From Ensifer sp. Root278 (GTDB lineage: Bacteria; Pseudomonadota; Alphaproteobacteria; Rhizobiales; Rhizobiaceae), in NCBI RefSeq assembly GCF_001429285.1, contig NZ_LMJJ01000041.1, forward strand, positions 148,940 to 212,939: DNA of 64,000 bases, given 5' to 3'. This document shows, piece after piece, positions 10,008 through 17,942 of this stretch. The stretch's first letter is position 1. Each line of letters starts with the position of its first letter. A program made the position numbers and the translations under genes. The notes below the pieces were generated by a model. The model saw nothing but the letters and a program-made list of their open reading frames with translations, did not search any database and was not told where the DNA came from.

Positions 10008-11042
10008 TTAGACGAGCGGCGGGTTGATCCGCGCAAATCCTTCCTGGCGGTAATAGGGGAAGTAGGGATAGGCCGGCGTCGTCTTGCTCGCTTCATCGAG
10101 TCGGGCGATCTGTTCCGGCGACAGCGACCAGCCGACGGCACCAAGGTTCTGGCGGAGCTGCTCCTCGTTGCGGGCGCCGATGATGACGCTCGAAACGGTC
10201 GGGCGCCGCAGGAGCCAGTTGATGGCGATCTGCGGAACCGTCTTGCCGGTCTCCTCGGTCAACTGGTCGAGCACGTCGATGACATCGTAGAGCTTGTCGT
10301 CGTCGACGGGCGGGCCGTAAGCGGCCGTATCGTGCAAGCGGCTTCCTTCCGGCCAGGGCTGGCCGCGGCGGATCTTGCCGGTGAGGCGGCCCCAGCCGAG
10401 CGGGCTCCAGACCAGCGCGCCGACGCCCTGGTCGGCGCCGAGCGGCATCAGTTCCCATTCGTAGTCGCGGCCGACGAGCGAATAGTAGACCTGGTGGGCG
10501 ACATGGCGCACGAGGCCGTGCTTCTCCGAGACGGCCAGAGATTTCATCAACTGCCAGCCGGCGAAGTTGGAGGCGCCGATGTAGCGTAGCTTGCCGGCGG
10601 TAACGAGGTTATCGAGAGTCGATAGCACCTCATCGACCGGCGTGCCGGCGTCGAAGGCGTGCAGTTGCAGGAGGTCGATGTAATCGGTGCCGAGCCGCTT
10701 GAGGGCGTCGTCGACGCCTTTGATCAGGCGCGCTCGCGACGTGCCGGCATCATTCGGCCCGTCGCCCATCGGCAGCGCGATCTTGGTCGAAATCAGCACG
10801 GCATCGCGCCGTCCCTTGATCGCGGCGCCGAGCACGCTCTCGGAGGCGCCGTCCGAGTAGACGTCGGCCGTGTCGAAGAGGTTGACGCCGGCTTCCAGCG
10901 AAATGTCGATCAGTCGTCGCGCTTCGGCTGCGTCGCTGTTGCCCCAGGCGCTGAAAAGCGGCCCCTTGCCGCCGAAGGTCCCAGCGCCGAAGCTCAAGGC
11001 CGGCACCTTCAGTCCCGATGATCCAAGCCGTCTGTATTCCAT
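10008..11042 (-). CDS. Aldo/keto reductase
   Basis: 344 residues from the ATG at 11042, chosen because GAGGAGA lies 8 nt upstream; an in-frame longer start at 11081 lacks this. NAD(P)H-dependent reduction of carbonyl compounds in a TIM barrel. The catalytic tetrad is visible as Asp57 and Tyr62 (LFDTADVYSDG), Lys87 (LISTKIA) and His128 (LLQLHAF). Length and layout fit the AKR11/12-like group of bacterial general-stress oxidoreductases. It is transcribed away from a LysR gene with 132 nt between starts, so that regulator is its likely controller. Substrate unknown. Confidence 0.92.
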   Translation of the reverse strand: MEYRRLGSSGLKVPALSFGAGTFGGKGPLFSAWGNSDAAEARRLIDISLEAGVNLFDTADVYSDGASESVLGAAIKGRRDAVLISTKIALPMGDGPNDAGTSRARLIKGVDDALKRLGTDYIDLLQLHAFDAGTPVDEVLSTLDNLVTAGKLRYIGASNFAGWQLMKSLAVSEKHGLVRHVAHQVYYSLVGRDYEWELMPLGADQGVGALVWSPLGWGRLTGKIRRGQPWPEGSRLHDTAAYGPPVDDDKLYDVIDVLDQLTEETGKTVPQIAINWLLRRPTVSSVIIGARNEEQLRQNLGAVGWSLSPEQIARLDEASKTTPAYPYFPYYRQEGFARINPPLV

Positions 11043-11174
11043 GTCTTCAATCTCCTCGTTGGCTTTGTTCGCGCGAGACACCGGCCGTCGATGCTCGCTT
11101 CAAGGAGAAGGTGGTGTTGGGGTCATTTGCGATGTAGACCTCATGAAGGAACATCATTTGTGAGTTGAAGTCAC
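11043..11174. promoter_or_regulatory. Divergent promoter region, AKR / LysR
   Basis: The 132 nt between the two divergent start codons must hold both promoters. It is more AT-rich near the LysR start. I could not fix a convincing LysR box or -35/-10 pair, so only the arrangement supports the call. Confidence 0.4.
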
Positions 11175-12086
11175 ATGTCGCGCTTGACGATCAATCGTTC
11201 TGGGGAGATGGCGGTTTTTGCCAAGGTGGTGGAGCTTGGCGGCTTCTCGGCTGCGGCAAAAGTCTGCTGCATGACGCCCTCGGCTGTCAGCAAACTCGTC
11301 CAGCGACTGGAGGAAAGGCTTGGTGTCCGGCTCGTCAACCGGTCGACGCGGCGGCTGCAACTGACGGCGGAAGGCTGCGTCTTCTATGAGCGGGTCGTAC
11401 GCATCCTCGCCGACATTGATGAAGCGGAGCGCTTGGCCGGCGCCGGCGAAACGCCGGAGGGCCGGGTGCGCCTCAATGTCAGCGCGTCCTATGCGACGCA
11501 TGCGTTGATGCCGGTGCTGCCCGAATTCCTGGCGGCGTTTCCGTCGGTCTCCCTCGATATCCTGCAGACGGATGCCGTGGTCGACCTGATGGCGGAGCGG
11601 GTCGATATCGCCGTGCGCGCCGGACCGCTCAAGACATCGAGCCTGATCGCACGCAAGCTCGGCACCACATCGATGACGATCGTCGGTGCCCCATCCTATC
11701 TCGATCGTTTTGGCGTGCCTCAGACCATCGAGGATATCGAGGTGCACAACCGGCTGAGCCATAGCTACACACGGGCGTTCGATGGCTGGCCGTTGCTGTC
11801 GAATGAAAAGCAGATCGTTCTGCCGCCGACGGAACGGGTGCGGGTCAGCGATGGCGAGGGCTTGCGCCAGCTTGCGCTTGCGGGTGTGGGCCTTGCCCGG
11901 CTTCCGACCTTCACGGTCAGGGAAGATATCCAGGCCGGCCGGCTGCTGCCGCTGGTCGAGCATCTCAATCCCGGTGATATCGAGACTTTTCATGCCGTGT
12001 TTCTCGGCCAAGGCGGAGCCTTGCCGTCGCGTGTGCGGGTCGTGCTCGATTTTCTGGCTACGCGCGCGCGGATTTCGTCTTTGTGA
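11175..12086 (+). CDS. LysR-family transcriptional regulator
   Basis: 303 residues. The N-terminal winged helix-turn-helix (about 1-65) shows the standard pattern: FAKVVELGGFSAAA, then AVSKLVQRLEERLGVRL. The rest is a type 2 periplasmic-binding-like effector domain (about 95-295), typical length for the family. It starts 132 nt from the divergent aldo/keto reductase and probably regulates it and itself. The inducer is not predictable. Its last 29 nt overlap the 3' end of the convergent diguanylate cyclase gene. Confidence 0.93.
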   Translation: MSRLTINRSGEMAVFAKVVELGGFSAAAKVCCMTPSAVSKLVQRLEERLGVRLVNRSTRRLQLTAEGCVFYERVVRILADIDEAERLAGAGETPEGRVRLNVSASYATHALMPVLPEFLAAFPSVSLDILQTDAVVDLMAERVDIAVRAGPLKTSSLIARKLGTTSMTIVGAPSYLDRFGVPQTIEDIEVHNRLSHSYTRAFDGWPLLSNEKQIVLPPTERVRVSDGEGLRQLALAGVGLARLPTFTVREDIQAGRLLPLVEHLNPGDIETFHAVFLGQGGALPSRVRVVLDFLATRARISSL

Positions 12087-13875
12087 AGCGGGAAAGGGTC
12101 GCCTCTGCCGGGTGGCCGCAGACGCGGTTGCGGCCTTCGGATTTGGCGCGATAGAGCTCCGTGTCGGCGCACTCGATCAGGTGCTTCCAGCCGCCGTTTG
12201 CGGTTCGGCCCTCCGCCACGCCGAAGCTGGCGGTGACCTTCAGTTGCTGTCCATCCGCAACGACGATCGGCTCGCGCGCAAGGTTGGCCCGGATCCGCTC
12301 CGCCAGCGCAAGGGCCGACTCGATGTTGTCGCCGGGCGTGATGACCGCGAACTCCTCGCCGCCGAAACGGGCGACGAGATCGGAGTTGCGCACGGAGTTG
12401 CGGATGACGCGGGCGATTTCCTTGATCACGATGTCGCCGACCAGATGGCCGTGGGTATCGTTGATCTGCTTGAAATGGTCGATGTCCATCAGGATCAGGC
12501 AGGCGTCCTGGCTGCTGTCGGCCGTGTCTTCCGCGCCGCCGATGAGCTCCAGCGCCCGGCGGTTGAGCAGGCCGGTCAGCTCATCGGTTTCAGCCTGATG
12601 TTCAAGGTGCTGCATCAACAGCGCGCGTTCGTCGAGGCGTTTGCGCAGCACGTCGATCGCGTCGAACAGGCGCCCCATCTCGCCTTCACCGCCCTTGCCC
12701 TGAAGGCGGGCGATCGGCCGGTCGTTGGCGAGCTCGATGATGCTGTGGCGTGCGATGAGCAGCGGTTCGAAGACCAGCGAGCGGGCGCGGCGCATCAAAA
12801 CCAGCAAGACCAGGAACAGGGCGAAGGTCGCAAGGCTGGCGACCGCTAGCTTGACCGAGGCCCTCGTCTTGTTTGCCGCAAGCCGCTCGACGGTCGCATC
12901 CATGAAGGCGCGGCGAAGATCCTCGAGCGGCTTCATCTTCGGGACGAAGCGGTCGGTCAATTGCTCGGCGGTCATTGGATAGGCGCCCGATTGTCTGCCG
13001 ATGGCGACGATGCTGTCGATGATCGCAAATCCTTCGCCGAAGAATTCGCGGTCGATCCTGGCGAGATCTGCGATATTGGCCGGTTTCAGACCGGGAAGGG
13101 CGCCGGGCTTGCCGACGATGGACCAGATTTCCTGCAGCCTGCCGCGTGTGCGCTCGCTATCGGCGATGTTCTTTGCTTCGAGCGGCTGGCCGACAGCAAC
13201 CGGGGCCATGACCTGCGAGCCGAGGCGACCGCCGTCCTCGCGCAGATTGGCGAGCATCTGTGCCGCAAGTGCGATGCCGGCAAGGTTCGCGTCGGTGTTG
13301 GTCAGGCGTTGGATGTTCCAGTCGATCGCCGGGCGAAGCGCGTCGATGACGCCGAACATTGCCTCGATCGTAGCCTGGATCTCCGTCAGGTCCCGCTGTT
13401 CGGGCGGAAGCGCGGCAATGCGGTCGATCTCGGCGCGCGCCAGCATCAGGCGGCGGCGAACTTCGACGAGAATGGGGGAGAGGGCGCCGGCAGGTTCGGT
13501 GCGGCTGGCACCGTCGATGTCCTCGGTGAGCTTGGCGAGCGCCGCGTCGCTGCGGGTACGAAACTCGGCAAGCCGGGCCTGGACCGGCGAACCGGGTGCC
13601 ACGCCGATGCCGAGCACGCCATTGGACGGGCCGCGCTCGGCCGAGAGGTAGTTTGCAGCGTCGAGCACGCGGCAGAAGGCCATGACTTCGGTCAGGTTGC
13701 GGCGAGCGATGACGAAATCGCTATAGGAGGCGGCGATGATCTCGGTGGCGAGCACGCCGGTGCAGGCAACGACGATGGCGAGCAGCCATTGGAGCTTGCG
13801 GCGCAGCGCCTTCGCCGTGCGCGCTTCTGCAACGCCCGTTTCCGGGGGCGTATAGCTGCCGCCTTTGTTCTTCAT
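12058..13875 (-). CDS. Membrane diguanylate cyclase (GGDEF)
   Basis: 605 residues. Makes cyclic di-GMP from two GTP. Two membrane helices (about 30-50 and 340-362) flank a roughly 290-residue extracytoplasmic sensor region. A linker leads to the GGDEF domain, which begins near ADELTGLLNRRALE-like sequence. The active-site signature is GGEEF at 505-509. An inhibitory RxxD site (RNSD, 496-499) sits exactly five residues before it, so product feedback is likely. No EAL domain is present. The 3' end overlaps the convergent LysR gene by 29 nt. The sensor ligand is unknown. The 301 nt upstream, up to the VOC gene, contain only its promoter region and the VOC terminator. Confidence 0.93.
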   Translation of the reverse strand: MKNKGGSYTPPETGVAEARTAKALRRKLQWLLAIVVACTGVLATEIIAASYSDFVIARRNLTEVMAFCRVLDAANYLSAERGPSNGVLGIGVAPGSPVQARLAEFRTRSDAALAKLTEDIDGASRTEPAGALSPILVEVRRRLMLARAEIDRIAALPPEQRDLTEIQATIEAMFGVIDALRPAIDWNIQRLTNTDANLAGIALAAQMLANLREDGGRLGSQVMAPVAVGQPLEAKNIADSERTRGRLQEIWSIVGKPGALPGLKPANIADLARIDREFFGEGFAIIDSIVAIGRQSGAYPMTAEQLTDRFVPKMKPLEDLRRAFMDATVERLAANKTRASVKLAVASLATFALFLVLLVLMRRARSLVFEPLLIARHSIIELANDRPIARLQGKGGEGEMGRLFDAIDVLRKRLDERALLMQHLEHQAETDELTGLLNRRALELIGGAEDTADSSQDACLILMDIDHFKQINDTHGHLVGDIVIKEIARVIRNSVRNSDLVARFGGEEFAVITPGDNIESALALAERIRANLAREPIVVADGQQLKVTASFGVAEGRTANGGWKHLIECADTELYRAKSEGRNRVCGHPAEATLSRFTKTKSARA

Positions 13876-14110
13876 TTACGCGAAGTTGCTCCACTCATGT
13901 CGCCGCTCATCGCTTGGGCTGTCGCGACAATTCTTGTCGTGTGACAAGAAACCCATCCGAAATCAGTGTGCTCGTTGCCCCTGTTATCGTATAAGGTGTT
14001 AAATAGCCTTGAAATACCCTGAAATACTAGGGGTCGCGCCGCAACCGAGGGATGCGCATGGTGCAGGGCAGCGGCTTGCATTCCGTCACCGCACAGCGCC
14101 CATCGGATAG

Positions 14111-14139
14111 AAAAGAGGCCCGCCTCCTGATGGCGGGCC
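14111..14139 (-). terminator. Terminator after the VOC gene
   Basis: An 8-bp GC stem GGCCCGCC / GGCGGGCC with a 7-nt loop at 14117-14139. It is followed on the minus strand by TCTTTTC, and lies 37 nt past the VOC gene stop. Confidence 0.8.
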
Positions 14140-14176
14140 CTGTCTCATGCGCGTGCTTGTCGGTTGACGCGACCGT

Positions 14177-14944
14177 TCAGCGCTTCGGCGCGACCAGCGC
14201 GAAAAGGGCGCCTTGCGGGTCGAGCGCCTGGACGATCCAGGCGCCGCCGGGCACCTCCATCGGCTCGAGCACGACCTTGCCGCCACCGGCCTTGATACGC
14301 TCGATCGATGCGTCGAGCGCAGGCACGTTGATGTAGTAGAGCCAGTAGGGCGCGGGCACTTCCTTCGGCTTGGTCATCATCCCGCCGATCGGAGCGCCGC
14401 CATGGGCAAAGATCTGGTAGGTGCCCATCTCGCCCATGTCCATGCCCTGGTCCTTCGTCCAGCCGAAGAGCTCGGCGTAGAAGGGGAAGGCGATGTCGAG
14501 GTCGCCGGACGCGAGTTCGTGCCAGCCGACAAGACCGGGCGACATCGGATCGGTGACCGGCGGCGGATCGCCCGTACCCTTGAAGATCGCGAACACGGCG
14601 CCGTGCGGGTCGGTGACAACGGCAAAGCGCCCGATGCCCGGAATATCGTCCGGCGCCCGATGAACCTTGCCGCCCTTGGCGGCGATCTTGGCGGCGGTCG
14701 CATCGACATCGTCGACGCCGACATAGCCGAGCCAGGCGGGTGGTACCTTCATTTCGAGCGCACCTTCCGGCATCGTCATCAGTCCGGCAACCGGCAGCTC
14801 GCCGATACTGAACAGCGTGTAGCTCATGCCGGGCATGCCGGAATCGCGGGCATTCCAGCCGACGACGTCCTTATAGAAGGTCTCCGCCGCGGCCATGTCC
14901 GTCGTCATCAGTTCATACCAAACAAATTTGCCGTGATCTGCCAT
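14177..14944 (-). CDS. VOC-family (glyoxalase/bleomycin-resistance fold) protein, two modules
   Basis: 255 residues made of two vicinal-oxygen-chelate halves (about 5-120 and 130-250). Each starts with the typical pattern: FVWYELMTTDMAAAETFYKDV in the first half and GWHELASGDLDIAFPFYAEL in the second. Length and wording match the two-domain VOC proteins common in actinobacteria and rhizobia, for which no specific reaction is fixed. GGAGG lies 6 nt before the ATG. It heads no obvious operon; the gene upstream on the same strand is 127 nt away. Substrate and metal are unknown. Confidence 0.88.
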   Translation of the reverse strand: MADHGKFVWYELMTTDMAAAETFYKDVVGWNARDSGMPGMSYTLFSIGELPVAGLMTMPEGALEMKVPPAWLGYVGVDDVDATAAKIAAKGGKVHRAPDDIPGIGRFAVVTDPHGAVFAIFKGTGDPPPVTDPMSPGLVGWHELASGDLDIAFPFYAELFGWTKDQGMDMGEMGTYQIFAHGGAPIGGMMTKPKEVPAPYWLYYINVPALDASIERIKAGGGKVVLEPMEVPGGAWIVQALDPQGALFALVAPKR

Positions 14945-15071
14945 TGCCTTCCTCCAGTTTGCTTGGCGCGGCGCATTTCGTGCCGCTTGGTTGCATGTTC
15001 GAATGGGCCGACGTCGGAGCGGGTTGAAGCGGGACGCGGCCGGGAACCGGGCATCATCGCCGATCCCGCGG

Positions 15072-15548
15072 TCAATCCCGGCGCCGGTATTCCGCCGTCA
15101 TCATGTCTTTCCAGCTTCCGTCCGGCGCCTGCACTTGCGCCGTCAGCAAGCGCCGGGAGTGATCGAGGAGCGTTATGACGTCCCGGTACCGCGCGGTTCT
15201 GCCGGGGTTTTCGAAATCCGGTCCATCGCAGTAGAGAGATAGGGATCTGCCTTCCGCATCCAGTTCGCCGTCATAGACCCACATATGGGTCAGCATGGAG
15301 CCGACCCAGGTACCGATGTAGCGTTTCGTCTCGGGATTGTAGCCGAGCGTCATGAGCGTTTCGCCGAAGCTGCCGCCCGGCATCGTTCCCTGACCTTCGC
15401 AGACGATCCAAAGGCCCTGGAGCGAGCGAACGTGTTCGGTCCAGGGGCCGCTCCCGTCGGCCTCGCCATCGGATCCGGTCGTGCGAACGTGCCAGTCGCC
15501 CAGCATTTGTTCGAGCCAGCGGTGCGCTTCTTCCGGTTCTGCTTTCAC
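15072..15548 (-). CDS. DUF1579-family protein
   Basis: 158 residues, start codon GTG at 15548 with AGGAA about 6 nt upstream. The sequence is a small beta-rich protein: LGDWHVRTTG near the N-terminus, a central LGYNPETKRYIGTWVGSM and a conserved MWVYDGELD. These match DUF1579 proteins, which resemble lipocalin-like or fatty-acid-binding barrels. No function is established. Same strand and general spacing as the VOC gene downstream and DUF899 gene upstream (about 100 nt each), so co-expression is possible but unproven. Confidence 0.8.
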   Translation of the reverse strand: MKAEPEEAHRWLEQMLGDWHVRTTGSDGEADGSGPWTEHVRSLQGLWIVCEGQGTMPGGSFGETLMTLGYNPETKRYIGTWVGSMLTHMWVYDGELDAEGRSLSLYCDGPDFENPGRTARYRDVITLLDHSRRLLTAQVQAPDGSWKDMMTAEYRRRD

Positions 15549-15651
15549 GGGATTTCCTTCTTGGTCCGGGCGCAGGTTATCGACCCGGCACGCGAGCGTT
15601 CTGGAAACGATTTCGCAGGCGAAAGGTTCCGCCCGCGAAGGACGAGGAGGA

Positions 15652-16380
15652 TCAGCCTGCCTTGCGCCCGCGCACCTTTTCGTACTCGTCGTGGCGGCGG
15701 ACGAAGCTCATGGTGTGGTCTTTGTTGCGGCCCTTCGGCGCGCGGTCGAGCAGCATCAGCGTGCCGACCAGTTCCTCAAGACCGCGGGCATAGGACGAAT
15801 AGGTGTGATAGATCGCGCCGTCCTCGCCTTTCTGGAAGGCGCTCAGTCCTGGCAGTTCCTCATGCGCGTTGGCGCTTTCGATCTCGGTGAAATTGTAGGC
15901 GACCTTGCCGCTTGCCAGTTCGTCAGGAGAAAAGGCGACGTGGTAATCATGGTTGAAGCCGTTGCCCTCCGCAGAGACCCAGGGGAAGTGCCAATCCATG
16001 CGCTTCCTGTAGGCTTCGATCTTCGCCAGCGGCGCATTCGATGCGGCGATCAGCGTCACGTCGTGGTGGTTGAGGTGTGGCAGCATGCCGGCGAAGTGGT
16101 CGACCAGGAAGGAGCAGCCGGGGCAGCCGGCCTCCCAGGTGGGGCCGAACATGAAATGGTAGACAATGAGCTGACTGCGACCGTCGAACAGTTCGGACAG
16201 CGACTTGCGTCCGGTCACCGTGTCGAAAACGTAGGTCTTTTCCATCTTCACCCAGGGCAGAGCCAGCCGGGCGGCATTGACCTTGTCGCGTGCGTGGGTG
16301 TGTTCCTTTTCCAGCGCGAGCAGAGTTTTGCGCGCTTCCAACCACTCCTGAGGCGATACGACTGCGTGGTCCTGTCTCAT
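15652..16380 (-). CDS. DUF899 thioredoxin-fold protein
   Basis: 242 residues from the ATG at 16380, preceded by GGAGG at 7 nt; a longer frame adds six residues. DUF899 proteins have a thioredoxin-like fold. Here the family hallmark is GPTWEAGCPGCSFLVDHFAG, with a CPGC dithiol motif at about residue 90, and DWHFPWVSAEGNGFNHDY further on. A redox role is likely but the substrate is unknown. The gene is divergent from a MarR regulator, and a perfect palindrome lies between them, which suggests MarR control in response to a small molecule or oxidant. Confidence 0.85.
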   Translation of the reverse strand: MRQDHAVVSPQEWLEARKTLLALEKEHTHARDKVNAARLALPWVKMEKTYVFDTVTGRKSLSELFDGRSQLIVYHFMFGPTWEAGCPGCSFLVDHFAGMLPHLNHHDVTLIAASNAPLAKIEAYRKRMDWHFPWVSAEGNGFNHDYHVAFSPDELASGKVAYNFTEIESANAHEELPGLSAFQKGEDGAIYHTYSSYARGLEELVGTLMLLDRAPKGRNKDHTMSFVRRHDEYEKVRGRKAG

Positions 16381-16418
16381 GCCCGTTCCTCCTTCCAACG
16401 TTGCACTTGACTAATTAC

Positions 16419-16430
16419 GTTGATATCAAC
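16419..16430. promoter_or_regulatory. Palindromic operator candidate between DUF899 and marR genes
   Basis: GTTGATATCAAC is a perfect 12-bp palindrome located 38 nt from the DUF899 start and 11 nt from the MarR start. MarR dimers usually bind such palindromes in their own divergent promoter. Binding is inferred, not shown. Confidence 0.6.
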
Positions 16431-16441
16431 ATTAATCAGCC

Positions 16442-16888
16442 ATGTCAAAGATGCCTTTAATTCCGTTCGAGACCACCCTGCATGTGAAGGATACCTGCCT
16501 CTGCCTGCATGTGCAGCGTGCCGCGCGTGCCATAGCCCGCCGGTTCGATGAGGCGCTGCGGTCCCTCGATATCACCAATGGGCAGTTCTCCCTGCTGATG
16601 TCGCTCAATCGTCCTGCGCCTCCGAACATGGGATCGGTTGCGTCGCTGCTCGCCATGGACCGGACGACGCTGACTGCGGCGCTGAAGCCCTTGGAACGGC
16701 GCGGCCTGATCGAGAGCTTTCCCGACCCGGAGGACCGAAGGTCGCGGCGGCTGCGGCTGACGCAGGAGGGCGCAGCGCTGCTGGCGCGTGCCATACCCAT
16801 CTGGAAGGCATTGCATGAGGCGCTCGATCCGGTACTTGGCGAAGGTGGACCGGACCGCCTGCGCGCGGATCTCCTGACACTGGCTTGA
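16442..16888 (+). CDS. MarR-family transcriptional regulator
   Basis: 148 residues with the MarR winged-helix fold: ALRSLDITNGQFSLLMSL, recognition region MGSVASLLAMDRTTLTAALKPLE and the wing DPEDRRSRRLRLT. An N-terminal CLCLHVQ stretch with two nearby Cys residues (about 15-18) is notable, since thiol-sensing MarR proteins often use Cys near the N-terminus. Divergent from the DUF899 thioredoxin-fold gene with a palindrome between, so it probably represses that gene and itself. Redox sensing is inference only. Confidence 0.9.
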   Translation: MSKMPLIPFETTLHVKDTCLCLHVQRAARAIARRFDEALRSLDITNGQFSLLMSLNRPAPPNMGSVASLLAMDRTTLTAALKPLERRGLIESFPDPEDRRSRRLRLTQEGAALLARAIPIWKALHEALDPVLGEGGPDRLRADLLTLA

Positions 16889-16900
16889 ACGGCGGTTGCT

Positions 16901-17005
16901 TAGAGCGCCGTGCGTTCAAGTGAACGCACAAAGGACGCTCTAGCACTTTGAATCTAGAGCATCTTTCCGCCTCCAGTGATTCCACTTGAGAGCGGGATGC
17001 TCTAG
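16901..17005. repeat. Palindromic intergenic repeat of rhizobial type (CTAGAGC family)
   Basis: About 105 nt between two convergent genes. It contains a perfect inverted repeat TGCGTTCA-AG-TGAACGCA (16911-16928), flanked by TAGAGCG / CGCTCTA. A second arm follows, bounded by TCTAGAGCAT and GATGCTCTA. The layout is that of the mosaic palindromic repeats spread through Rhizobiaceae genomes (general knowledge; copy number here not testable). Its right edge CTA, read on the minus strand, is the TAG stop of the second MarR gene. Confidence 0.7.
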
Positions 17006-17475
17006 GGGGCGGGATCTTCCGGTGAGGATCGTTCCTTGAGGACTTCGATGATCTCCGCCATCAAGGCCGAGGCCTGTCGCAGGCGTCTTTCACCCAATTC
17101 GGCACCGAGCCTGTCGGCCCAAGCCGCCTGCCGCTCTTTGATTTCGTGCAGCGCCGTTTCGCCGGCCGCCGTCAGGACCATGAGTTTTGCCCTTTGGTGG
17201 GTCGGATTGTCTCTGTAGGCGATCAGGCCTTCCGCTTCCAACAGGTCGGCGATGCGCTGCACGCCCTGGCGCGCGAGGCCGAGGGCGCGCGCGGCATCGG
17301 CGACCGACATGGGGGCGTGGTTTGCCGCTGCCAGTACCTGCCAGCGGGCGCTCGTCTGTCCGGAAGGTTTGGCGAGTGCGTCGCCGGCCTGCGTCAGCGG
17401 ACCGGCAAGCCGCAACGCGGTTATCGCAAATTCCGCAAAGGCGTCGCCGGCGTGCGTGCGTTCAGGGTCTTTCAT
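17002..17475 (-). CDS. MarR-family transcriptional regulator (probable GFA-operon regulator)
   Basis: 157 residues from the ATG at 17475. A longer frame to 17547 is rejected because it would run through the operator-like palindrome at 17512-17527. MarR hallmarks are SARWQVLAAANHAPMSVADAARALGLARQGVQRIADLLEAEGLI and the wing DNPTHQRAKLMVLT (split across about residues 50-110). It is divergent from a broken GFA-family gene, and three copies of TGACA-N6-TGTCA lie in the adjoining promoters. That pattern suggests it controls itself and both GFA genes. The stop codon TAG is formed by the edge of the adjacent palindromic repeat. Ligand unknown. Confidence 0.88.
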   Translation of the reverse strand: MKDPERTHAGDAFAEFAITALRLAGPLTQAGDALAKPSGQTSARWQVLAAANHAPMSVADAARALGLARQGVQRIADLLEAEGLIAYRDNPTHQRAKLMVLTAAGETALHEIKERQAAWADRLGAELGERRLRQASALMAEIIEVLKERSSPEDPAP

Positions 17476-17511
17476 GTTGACAGTGCCACCCGTTGTGTGA
17501 AAATTTTTGCA

Positions 17512-17527
17512 TGACATCATGTTGTCA
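17512..17527. promoter_or_regulatory. Operator-like palindrome, copy 1
   Basis: TGACATCATGTTGTCA: inverted TGACA/TGTCA with a 6-nt spacer ending TGT. It lies between the divergent MarR and GFA-pseudogene starts, 36 nt from the MarR ATG. Confidence 0.65.
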
Positions 17528-17573
17528 TGATGCTCTCGTTTCAGCAAGCCCTTTCAGCAAGGGAGAGGAGAGC

Positions 17574-17797
17574 ATGGCGAAGAGGACTTACAAGGGCAGC
17601 TGCCATTGCGGCAAGGTGCGATACGAGGCGACTTTCGATCTCGATGCCGGGACGGCCAAGTGCAATTGCGCCTTCTGTATCAATGTTGCCGCTTGGATGA
17701 TGTCGATCCGTCCGTCCTCGCCCAGGTGTCGGTGGAATATCTGGATGGCCGCAACGACCGATGGGATGAAAGACCTGCCGAGGTTCGTCATCTCTGA
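17574..17797 (+). pseudogene. GFA-family gene broken by an internal deletion and frameshift
   Basis: The reading starts MAKRTYKGSCHCGKVRY and keeps the first zinc site (CHCG) and CNCAFC, closely matching the intact gene at 17943. It then jumps straight to sequence equivalent to the intact gene's last 40 residues; about 48 central codons with the second CxxC(G) zinc site are missing. A one-base loss near 17683 also shifts the frame. The frame carrying LDDVDPSVLAQ...PAEVRHL ends at TGA 17797, while the starting frame runs on to 17813 as unrelated sequence. GGGAGAGGAG still precedes the ATG. Enzyme activity is very unlikely. Confidence 0.85.
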
Positions 17798-17824
17798 CGG
17801 ACGCACCGCGTAACTGCTTTCAGT

Positions 17825-17840
17825 TGACAATATGTTGTCA
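17825..17840. promoter_or_regulatory. Operator-like palindrome, copy 2
   Basis: TGACAATATGTTGTCA, 13-14 of 16 bases shared with copy 1. It lies 102 nt before the start of the intact GFA gene. Confidence 0.65.
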
Positions 17841-17870
17841 ATGTGCAAATGAACTGTATGGGCCGTAATC

Positions 17871-17886
17871 TGACAGCGTGTTGTCA
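17871..17886. promoter_or_regulatory. Operator-like palindrome, copy 3
   Basis: TGACAGCGTGTTGTCA, same half-sites and spacing as copies 1 and 2. It lies 46 nt after copy 2 and 56 nt before the intact GFA start. Confidence 0.65.
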
Positions 17887-17942
17887 AATTGGTGGGCGGC
17901 AAAGCGGGGTCTGCCTGGGCCCGGAAAGCAGGAGTGACGGTT

